From an uncultured Candidatus Methylacidiphilales bacterium (GTDB lineage Bacteria > Verrucomicrobiota > Verrucomicrobiia > Methylacidiphilales > CALFVM01), in contig CALFVM010000085.1 in assembly GCA_937928665.1 (NCBI GenBank), positions 1 to 5,352 on the forward strand: 5,352 nucleotides of DNA. The letters are read 5' to 3'. Positions within the stretch are counted from its first letter, which is position 1, and each line of letters opens with the position of its first letter. A program made the position numbers and the translations under genes. Shown here in pieces: positions 1 to 5,352 of the stretch. The notes beneath the pieces were generated by a model. It made no database searches. It was not told the DNA's origin and saw only the letters and a list, made by a program, of their open reading frames with translations.

Positions 1-491
1 CGCCGCCGCCAGAAACAACTCTCCTGTTGAACCACCCCAAAACGCCCACCCGAAAAGAGACCCAGCCGGATCCAGGATCGAGGCCACGGGCGCAGCAAAC
101 CCACCTCATGCACCGCGCCATCCTGAACCTTGGCCGGCACACCCATGATCCAGTCCACCTCAGGAAATTGCCCGAAAATTTCCAGCACAGTCCGGAGCGT
201 CCACGGGTAATACACATCATCACTGTTTAACCAACCCATAATTTCACCGGAGGATCGCTGAAAACCTCGCATAATGGCGGGATACTGACCGCCGTTTTTC
301 GCCACCTGTTCCCACTGAAGCCTTCCCTCGTATTTTTTGATGATTTCCGGGCTTTCGTCTGTGCTGGCCCCATCAATCACCACGTATTCCAACCCGGCCG
401 CGCCCGGTTCCAACACTGACCGGATGGTGCGCTCGAGCGTCTCAGCATAGTTGTAGTTAGGTGTCACGATGCTCAAGGTCAGCGAATTCAC
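1..491 (-). CDS. Family 2 glycosyltransferase (WfgS-like), 3' end cut by window edge
   Basis: This is the N-terminal 163 codons of a GT-A fold, family 2 glycosyltransferase; the gene continues past position 1. Its expected role is to transfer a sugar from a nucleotide donor to a growing surface glycan on the cytoplasmic side of the membrane. Visible motifs are the opening strand SIVTPNYNY (residues 7-15), the nucleotide-binding DGASTDES (40-47), NGGQYPAIMRGF (66-77), and the metal-binding DXD equivalent NSDD (89-92). Near the cut end comes VQQESCFWRR, typical of the acceptor side of this subgroup. The order and wording resemble E. coli WfgS-type enzymes, but the donor and linkage cannot be read. 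I chose the GTG at 491 because it lies 9 bases after a strong Shine-Dalgarno (GGGAGGA) and 2 bases after the stop of the upstream methyltransferase. An in-frame TTG at 497-495 would sit only 3 bases from that site, and the ATG at 502-500 is in the wrong frame. Confidence 0.93.
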   Translation of the reverse strand, partial: MNSLTLSIVTPNYNYAETLERTIRSVLEPGAAGLEYVVIDGASTDESPEIIKKYEGRLQWEQVAKNGGQYPAIMRGFQRSSGEIMGWLNSDDVYYPWTLRTVLEIFGQFPEVDWIMGVPAKVQDGAVHEVGLLRPWPRSWIRLGLFSGGRFGVVQQESCFWRR

Positions 492-493
492 GA

Positions 494-1252
494 TCAAGCA
501 TCCTCCCTGCAAACACGGTAACTCTGGTGTCTGAACACATTGTTGTCGGCGCGCAGGAAAATGATATCCATTTGCCATAAGGCCCGATCTGTTGGGCGCC
601 GTACTGTCCCGACATAATCAAAAGGACGAAAACCATACCTTCCCATCTCCTGACACATTTCCCAAAAATATAAAGATGTCGGTGAAATCTTGAAATTGTA
701 GCATTCCATTATAATAGCCGAAGCTTCCGCCAAAGTCTTTCTCCCCCCCTGGAGAATGGGAACTTCATAGCCATGGGTATCGAACTTGATTACGTACGGC
801 CCGCCGATCCCGTGACCTCTCACAAGGTCATCGAGTTTTCTTAAAGGCACCTGCCGAACGGGCGTCTCATGACATCCATAAACCCCGCTGCCATCAAGGT
901 CTTCGCTAACATGAAAGTCTACAACTCCTTCCTCACTGCCAACCGCGGCCAGTTCGTACACTGCCCTGGGATATTGGTGGCTAAGATCACGCAAGATAGC
1001 TTCGTGTTCCACCAGCGGCTCTACCATCAGTGCCTTAACTCCTGGAAAGCACTCCAGAGCAGCACGGGTCCATGCCCCCCGCGCTGCTCCCAAATCAATA
1101 ACACAAGCGGGTTGGGCGATGACGCCTTTGAGCTTTCCTAACATTTCAGCCATCGGATCTGGGGGGCTTTCCGTTCTCAGCAAAACCAGGCCCATCGGTC
1201 CCAGCACACGATTGGCGGTTCTGCCTAACCAACGGCACAAACGCGGGATCAT
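494..1252 (-). CDS. FkbM-family SAM-dependent methyltransferase
   Basis: This 252-residue protein is a class I methyltransferase of the FkbM family (Methyltransf_21 type), which typically O-methylates sugars or polyketide hydroxyls using S-adenosylmethionine. The SAM-binding core starts with motif I, VIDLGAARG (residues 51-59). It continues with the acidic end of the second strand in VEP (77-79), a LDDL stretch (140-143), and the family signature IKFDTHGYEVPILQGG (155-170) followed by AIIMECYNF (179-187). The first 45 residues are basic and hydrophobic (RLCRWLGRTANRVLG), perhaps a membrane-contacting helix, with no cleavable signal peptide. Its ATG follows the stop of the upstream GT4 gene after one base, with only a weak GGA 7 bases upstream, so coupled translation is likely. 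Among glycosyltransferases, methylation of a glycan hydroxyl is the natural inference; the exact acceptor is unknown. Family assignment is firm. Confidence 0.94.
   Translation of the reverse strand: MIPRLCRWLGRTANRVLGPMGLVLLRTESPPDPMAEMLGKLKGVIAQPACVIDLGAARGAWTRAALECFPGVKALMVEPLVEHEAILRDLSHQYPRAVYELAAVGSEEGVVDFHVSEDLDGSGVYGCHETPVRQVPLRKLDDLVRGHGIGGPYVIKFDTHGYEVPILQGGRKTLAEASAIIMECYNFKISPTSLYFWEMCQEMGRYGFRPFDYVGTVRRPTDRALWQMDIIFLRADNNVFRHQSYRVCREDA
501..507 (-). promoter_or_regulatory. Ribosome binding site for the GTG-started glycosyltransferase
   Basis: On the minus strand this reads GGGAGGA, a near-perfect anti-Shine-Dalgarno match. It lies inside the last codons of the FkbM methyltransferase, 9 bases before the GTG at 491. 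The spacing favours that GTG over the in-frame TTG two codons earlier. Confidence 0.7.
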
Positions 1253-1253
1253 T

Positions 1254-2492
1254 CTAACGTCCGAGCATTTCCCGGTATAATGTAAGATGCGCTCGTGCGC
1301 TCGCTGCCAGCGAGTAGTTTGCTTCCGCTTTCGCCCGCGCAGCCACTCCCAAACGCCACATCATCTCCGGCTGCTGTAAGACACGTTCCAACGCTTGTCG
1401 CAGAGATTGCGCATTCCCAGGTTCTGCCAGAAATCCCTGCTCCCCCTCTTCAATCATATCCGGGATTCCTCCGATCCTGAAGCCGACCAAGGCCCGCCCG
1501 CAGGCCATTGCCTCCAAACCCGTTTGGGGAAAGTTATCCTCCCGGGACGGCAAAGCGACGAGATCGCTTGCACCATAAATGACCGACAGCCAGCGGGCAC
1601 TGGTTTCATGTCCAGCGTGAAACGACTCAATCCCGGAGGGGACCTCGGGTGCCCGCCGTCCGCACGTTAGCAACAGAGGCCTCGTTTCCTTTGGGATCGC
1701 CATCAGTGCTTCCATCAGCAAGTCGCCGCCCTTGCGCGGATCATCCGGCCGGTCGGCGATGTAAAGCACAATGGTCCGATTCGGCGGCAATCCAAGAACC
1801 TCACGGCATGCCCCTTTGTCTCGGGGTCGAAAGGTTTCTGTATCCAATCCATACGGAATTACCCGGACTGGACAACCGCCGAAGTCCGGGGTCTTTTGAA
1901 TCTGGGAGGCCAGCCAGCGACTCGGAGCGACCAGATAAGGGCGGCATGCGGCCACCGCTTGATGGATCCGTTCCCAACTCCGCCGTGTCGGATCCAACTC
2001 CTTTGTCGAACTCAACTCAGGACACTTTCCGCATCGGACCATGAACCGATTGCAGGCTCCAGGAAAATGGCATCCTCCCGTCAACGGACGAAAATCGTGC
2101 AGCGTCCACACGATTGGGATTCTCCGGTCAGCAGCAGTGCGCAACACAAGACCAAGATCAAGGAAACGATGGATCCAATGAAGATGAACCAAATCAGGCC
2201 GCCTTTGATGGAAGATCTCAGGTGCGTAATCCGCTAGGTCCCCGCTAAAATAATCTGGTTTTCGTGCTCCCGAAATTTGGCTCTCAGCGAGTCGCCGCCT
2301 CCATCGTCTCCCCAACCGGGCGAGCGACTTTTCCGAAGTTCGAAAAACCGTCACCCCGCGATCTTCAGACTGCCGGTGGCGAACCAATAGTTCCGAAGCA
2401 ACTCCTTGCGCTGACAACGCCCGATGCAGTCTCTGGCAGGCCGTTGCGGCACCCCCAATCTGTTCATACGTGCTGACCAACAAAACCTTCAT
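1254..2492 (-). CDS. Family 4 glycosyltransferase (WcaC-like, GT-B fold)
   Basis: This is a 412-residue retaining GT-B glycosyltransferase expected to act at the inner face of the cytoplasmic membrane. The N-terminal Rossmann half opens with MKVLLVSTYEQIGGAAT, including the acceptor-side glycine loop (residues 12-15). It then has LVHLHWIH (101-108) and WTLHDFRPLTGGCHF (129-143). Four cysteines follow in the pattern C141-x5-C147-x6-C154-x2-C157, a feature of the WcaC-like subgroup. The C-terminal donor half carries VIPYGLDTETF (211-221) and LPSREDNFPQTGLEAMACG (314-332). There D319 takes the first acidic place of the family's E-x7-E motif and E327 the second. GIPDMIEEGEQGFL (342-355) follows. 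I chose the ATG at 2492 because it starts with the canonical MKVLLVS, follows a GGGGGAA stretch and forms an ATGA overlap with the upstream stop. The open frame extends to an ATG at 2570, but those 26 extra residues look non-homologous and would overlap the upstream gene by 82 bases. Donor sugar unknown. Confidence 0.95.
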   Translation of the reverse strand: MKVLLVSTYEQIGGAATACQRLHRALSAQGVASELLVRHRQSEDRGVTVFRTSEKSLARLGRRWRRRLAESQISGARKPDYFSGDLADYAPEIFHQRRPDLVHLHWIHRFLDLGLVLRTAADRRIPIVWTLHDFRPLTGGCHFPGACNRFMVRCGKCPELSSTKELDPTRRSWERIHQAVAACRPYLVAPSRWLASQIQKTPDFGGCPVRVIPYGLDTETFRPRDKGACREVLGLPPNRTIVLYIADRPDDPRKGGDLLMEALMAIPKETRPLLLTCGRRAPEVPSGIESFHAGHETSARWLSVIYGASDLVALPSREDNFPQTGLEAMACGRALVGFRIGGIPDMIEEGEQGFLAEPGNAQSLRQALERVLQQPEMMWRLGVAARAKAEANYSLAASARAHLTLYREMLGR

Positions 2493-3445
2493 CCATTCCC
2501 CCAACCCGCCAGAATCTTCACCATTTTCTTCAACCACAAACGTGGCTGCTGACGGATATGCCTCGACCAAATTGGTGTCCAGCGGATGATCTCAAAAATG
2601 CGCTCCGCCAAATCCAAGTCGTGACACACTCCAATCAGATCATGCCGGGCCCGACTCGACACCTGATGTCGTGCAGTGATCCCCGCGTCGAATTTTTCCA
2701 ATATCGCCAACCGCACCCGCGAGGCCTCCCAAAGAAACCTCGATGGCGTTGTGCTTGATCGGACAGTTTCCTCATGCCACCGGAATCGGTTCAACGGATG
2801 AGCTTGATAGTGGAGATGCGCTCCATAGACCATCCGGGCCCAAAACCACCAGTCGGCCGCCAACCTGAGACCAAGCGGGTTGATCGGAAACGGTGCGGCT
2901 TCCGCTCGAAAGACCACCGCGCTTGCGTTGGGAATCGCGTTCCGCCACAGCATCGGACCAAGACAAAACTCCCGCCCACCCCACTTGTGATCGCCTTCCC
3001 ATTTCCGGCGTTCTGCCGCCGGGATATGGAAGTCCCGCATCAAACCAAGTTCATTTCCGTTATGATCAATTCGCTTGGATTCGCAGAATGCGAGCACTAA
3101 GCAATCGTCCCGCAGAAGAGGATCCAGCAAGCATCTGAGCAGACCAGGTTCTGCCAGGTCATCGGACTCCGCAATCCAGATGAATCGGCCCCGCGCCGCT
3201 GCCAAACCTCGTTCCCACTGTCGGTACGGAGAGCCTGAGTTCTCCCGCTGGGCCAACAAACGAGCCCGGTGATCTTTGGCAGCAAAATCCCGCAACAAAT
3301 CGGCACTCCCATCCGTCGACGCATCGTCCAGCAGAACGATCTCCATATCTTCGACCTCTTGCCTAGTGATTGAATCGAGACGATCAGGAAGATATCGAGC
3401 GTGATTGTAGGCGGGAACAATCACAGAGACCAAGGGTCGGCTCAT
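2489..3445 (-). CDS. Family 2 glycosyltransferase
   Basis: This is a 318-residue GT-A fold family 2 glycosyltransferase. Visible motifs are SVIVPAYNHARYL (residues 7-19) and the donor-binding DDASTDGS (40-47). NSGSPYRQWERGL (69-81) leads to the helix before the metal site, and the DXD equivalent is ESDD (93-96). The acceptor half has NASAVVFR (173-180), ADWWFW (197-202, with D198 near the expected position of the catalytic base) and NRFRWHEETVR (219-229), a common closing motif in glycan-cluster GT2 enzymes. The last 30 residues are basic and rich in Trp (IRQQPRLWLKKMVKILAGW), which suggests an amphipathic helix lying on the membrane; there is no clear transmembrane span. The start ATG overlaps the upstream stop as ATGA, with a purine-rich GAAGAGA just upstream, and its own stop overlaps the next start in the same way. 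The sugar transferred cannot be inferred. Confidence 0.95.
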   Translation of the reverse strand: MSRPLVSVIVPAYNHARYLPDRLDSITRQEVEDMEIVLLDDASTDGSADLLRDFAAKDHRARLLAQRENSGSPYRQWERGLAAARGRFIWIAESDDLAEPGLLRCLLDPLLRDDCLVLAFCESKRIDHNGNELGLMRDFHIPAAERRKWEGDHKWGGREFCLGPMLWRNAIPNASAVVFRAEAAPFPINPLGLRLAADWWFWARMVYGAHLHYQAHPLNRFRWHEETVRSSTTPSRFLWEASRVRLAILEKFDAGITARHQVSSRARHDLIGVCHDLDLAERIFEIIRWTPIWSRHIRQQPRLWLKKMVKILAGWGNG

Positions 3446-4953
3446 GATCTCTTCAGTCGCCGACAGGCTCGATGCCAGACCCCGGCCAAGCCCTCGCTCC
3501 GACCCGTTTCCACCGCCCGCTGCAAAAGCCTGATCACCAGCTTCCAGGGTCTTTGCTTCAAATCGGTAATCTCTGCCTCCAGTTTCTCGATTTGCCGGGC
3601 CCGTTCTCGAGCAAGCCGCCTGAACAATTGAAGCTCCCGGGCGAGGTCCAAACGAATGTTGGCCTGCTCCGCAGAATGTTGGCGGTATTCAAGAAACGTC
3701 GGTGCTTTCTTGGCTTCCCAGCCTGCTTCAAGCATCCGTCGAAAAAGATTCTGATCCTCCGGCTGATTCCCAACCTCCCGGTAACCACCCACCTCGTCGA
3801 AAGCGGTCCGCCGAAACATGGAGGAACCGTGCACAAAGTTGGACATTCGAATAAGATCGATCGCCTTTTGGCCGGAGGGCTCCGGAAAACAAACTTTCCA
3901 GAAGACTTCCCCGTGCTTCCCTGCCCGCCACGGTACCGGGAATCTCTCTGCAACAATTTCTGCCCGATCCCCAAACAGCATAAAGTCTGTGTAGGCGGCA
4001 CCACACCGGGGGAATCGATCAAGGATCCGGGTGCAAGCCTCAAGATACCGCGAGGGGATGCGATTATCCGCCCCGATCAAACAAAGGTAGTCCGTTCGCA
4101 GTAACTCCACCCCCTTGTTAAAGTTCCTTACGATTCCGAGGTTCTTTTCGTTGCGAACAAACTCAAGATTTGCCGGGAATCGGGCCACCAGAGCCCGCCC
4201 AATCTCTTCCGTCGAGTCCGTGGAGCCATCATCAAGAATGACAATCCGATCCGCCGGAAGTGTTTGTCGAAGAACACTCTCAACCGATTCCCCAAGAAAT
4301 GAGCCATAATTGTAGCAGGGGATCAATACGCCCACTGTCCTCGAAGCGAGCCGGGTGTTTTCAACCACGGTAAAGCGATTCAACTGGTGCCGATCCCTTT
4401 CATCTCCCTGGTGACAGGACACCGCGCCATGGAAACGGGTTCGAACCGCCGCAACCACCTCAGGCGTGAGAGCGCCATGCGGATAGGCAAACCAACGGCA
4501 CGCCCCCTGCCCAATTGTTCGGAGCCGTTCTCCGGGGCTCAACTCTTCGGCCAGTCGTGCCTCCGTCAGACCGCCATCCAAGCGAGGATGTGTCTTGGTG
4601 TGAAACTGAATCCGGCCACCCATCCTCGCCATGGCCCCAAGTTGTGCCCAGGACGCAAAGCGAGCCAACGGCTCTTCCCGGTCAAATTCATTGTGCTGTC
4701 CAATCAGGTCCTCGACCACAAAGAGTTCAAACGGATAACCAAACTCCGCAAGGATGGGAGCGGCAAACTGATGGATATTCTCGTAAACCCCGTCGAAGGT
4801 AATACAACGATGCCGCGGATTGTCCGGATCATACTCATCCAGGCAAACTACCTCAAAACCCCTCAGTTCGCACATCTGCCTGTAGAATGCGGACACGCTC
4901 ACCCACCACATGGTCGGTGTTTCCATGGCGACCTTGTGGTACATCAGAATCAT
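3442..4953 (-). CDS. Fusion: degenerate CE4 polysaccharide deacetylase-like domain plus family 2 glycosyltransferase
   Basis: This 503-residue protein has two enzyme-like modules. Residues 1-200 look like a carbohydrate esterase 4 (NodB-like) domain: ILMYHKV (2-8), then motif 1 as ITFDGVYEN (51-59), motif 2 as HTKTH (118-122), and FAYPHG (155-160). In active enzymes motif 1 is TFDD, with the first Asp as base and the second as metal ligand; here the second is Gly55, while the two motif-2 histidines remain. Residues 207-430 form a GT2 domain: VGVLIPCYNYGSFL (207-220), DDGSTDST (241-248), a DXD-position GADN (294-297), PEDQNLFRRMLEAGW (398-412) and EYRQHSAEQAN (422-432). Residues about 435-468 are charged and heptad-like, probably a coiled coil, followed by a basic tail ending RRLKRS. 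The start overlaps the upstream stop (ATGA), with GAGG 10 bases upstream. Glycosyl transfer is likely. Deacetylation is doubtful: the module could be an altered enzyme or a sugar-binding scaffold. Confidence 0.92.
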   Translation of the reverse strand: MILMYHKVAMETPTMWWVSVSAFYRQMCELRGFEVVCLDEYDPDNPRHRCITFDGVYENIHQFAAPILAEFGYPFELFVVEDLIGQHNEFDREEPLARFASWAQLGAMARMGGRIQFHTKTHPRLDGGLTEARLAEELSPGERLRTIGQGACRWFAYPHGALTPEVVAAVRTRFHGAVSCHQGDERDRHQLNRFTVVENTRLASRTVGVLIPCYNYGSFLGESVESVLRQTLPADRIVILDDGSTDSTEEIGRALVARFPANLEFVRNEKNLGIVRNFNKGVELLRTDYLCLIGADNRIPSRYLEACTRILDRFPRCGAAYTDFMLFGDRAEIVAERFPVPWRAGKHGEVFWKVCFPEPSGQKAIDLIRMSNFVHGSSMFRRTAFDEVGGYREVGNQPEDQNLFRRMLEAGWEAKKAPTFLEYRQHSAEQANIRLDLARELQLFRRLARERARQIEKLEAEITDLKQRPWKLVIRLLQRAVETGRSEGLAGVWHRACRRLKRS

Positions 4954-5352
4954 TTCAAGTATACCTCGTGCCGATGAATGAACTCACGATACGGATGAAA
5001 CTCCAACTGCATGAGCGGATAAGGGAAACGACCGGAATACCATTCATCAATATGGACCGCAATCAGCGTGCCGCCGGGCTGGAGGATTCGATCCACCAGC
5101 AGGTAGATTAAAGGAAGCGACAATCCGATATACTGTGCGTAGAGGACACCGGTGATCAAAACAACGTCAAACCGGCCATGTTCGTCAGGGTTCAAATCAA
5201 AGATCGATCCAGCCTCATAGCGATGTCGCAGGGAGGCTGTGTCGCGGGCCCGTGCAATGGCGTTGGCCGAGATGTCCATTCCCCACACTGTCTTCCCCGG
5301 CAAATCTCTCGTAACAAAGCCGTGACCGCATCCGATGTCGAGCACACGTTCC
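4950..5352 (-). CDS. Class I SAM-dependent methyltransferase, 5' end cut by window edge
   Basis: This is the C-terminal part (134 codons) of a small class I methyltransferase whose start lies beyond position 5352. At the edge it reads ERVLDIGCGHG, the SAM-binding motif I. The GTG at 5345 is therefore the Val of this motif and not a start codon. Further motifs are VWGMDIS (the acidic end of strand 2, with the Asp expected to bind the ribose of SAM), AGSIFDLNPDEHGRFDVVLITGVL (motifs II and III) and LQPGGTLIAVHI (the usual strand following the methyltransferase core). The general layout fits the Methyltransf_11/25 and NodS-like group, and the end YREFIHRHEVYLK closes the fold. Being first in view of a glycan operon, it most likely methylates a sugar, an acyl group or an intermediate of this pathway, but the substrate cannot be read. 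Its TGA overlaps the next start codon as ATGA. Confidence 0.92.
   Translation of the reverse strand, partial: ERVLDIGCGHGFVTRDLPGKTVWGMDISANAIARARDTASLRHRYEAGSIFDLNPDEHGRFDVVLITGVLYAQYIGLSLPLIYLLVDRILQPGGTLIAVHIDEWYSGRFPYPLMQLEFHPYREFIHRHEVYLK

Noticed and set aside
27..230. A 67-codon open frame on the plus strand at the left edge
   Set aside because: It is antisense to the truncated GT2 gene, which has DXD and SIVTPNYNY motifs. The plus-strand product is low-complexity Pro/His/Arg.
690..715. Plus-strand TTGAAA (690-695) and TATAAT (710-715), a possible antisense promoter within the FkbM gene
   Set aside because: The spacer is only 14 bases, shorter than the usual 15-19, with no TG extension. 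The local AT-richness is explained by the encoded Ile, Tyr, Asn, Phe and Lys codons, and no gene follows on that strand.
3472..4104. A 210-codon open frame on the plus strand
   Set aside because: It is antisense to the GT2 half of the fusion gene, whose motifs are unmistakable. The plus-strand translation is Pro/Arg-rich, shows no domain and has the look of a shadow frame.
4387..4977. A 196-codon open frame on the plus strand
   Set aside because: It lies opposite the deacetylase-like domain of the fusion gene, has no recognisable motif and no ribosome binding site that I can see.
5343..5345. GTG at 5345 as the start of the first methyltransferase
   Set aside because: The codon encodes the Val of ERVLDIGCGHG, an internal SAM-binding motif. 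The frame continues upstream to the window edge, so the gene is truncated and does not start here.
1..5352. A hidden new system (defence, retron, CRISPR, mobile element or repeat array)
   Set aside because: The whole window is accounted for by overlapping glycan-biosynthesis genes. I saw no repeats, inverted termini, RNA gene or non-coding stretch longer than a few bases.

Overview
The window is one stretch of a surface-glycan biosynthesis locus (exopolysaccharide, O-antigen or a similar glycan). Every real gene lies on the minus strand, so the transcript runs from the right end of the window to the left. It comes from a bacterium; base composition looks moderately GC-rich, roughly mid-50s per cent by eye. 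Nothing in the sequence fixes the phylum: there is no rRNA, tRNA or lineage-specific gene.

In order of transcription there are six genes: (1) the C-terminal part of a class I SAM-dependent methyltransferase that enters from beyond position 5352; (2) a two-domain protein with an N-terminal polysaccharide-deacetylase-like (CE4) module fused to a family 2 glycosyltransferase and a C-terminal coiled coil; (3) a stand-alone family 2 glycosyltransferase; (4) a family 4 glycosyltransferase of the WcaC-like kind; (5) an FkbM-family methyltransferase; (6) the N-terminal 163 residues of another family 2 glycosyltransferase, cut by the left edge of the window.

The genes are packed with no intergenic space. 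The first three junctions are four-base ATGA overlaps (4950-4953, 3442-3445, 2489-2492), the next gap is 1 base and the last is 2 bases. This implies a single polycistronic mRNA with translational coupling. Its promoter and terminator must lie outside the window, and I see neither inside it. No mobile element, repeat array, CRISPR, RNA gene or pseudogene is visible.

Together the products would transfer several sugars onto a lipid-linked acceptor (four glycosyltransferase domains) and modify the product with methyl groups (two methyltransferases). They might also deacetylate an amino sugar, but the deacetylase-like module has lost one metal-binding aspartate of its first motif and may not be catalytic. 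No flippase, polymerase, exporter or sugar-nucleotide synthesis gene is in view. The most unusual item is that deacetylase/glycosyltransferase fusion. The rest looks like a normal, strain-variable glycan cluster, and I do not see a convincing new biological system here.
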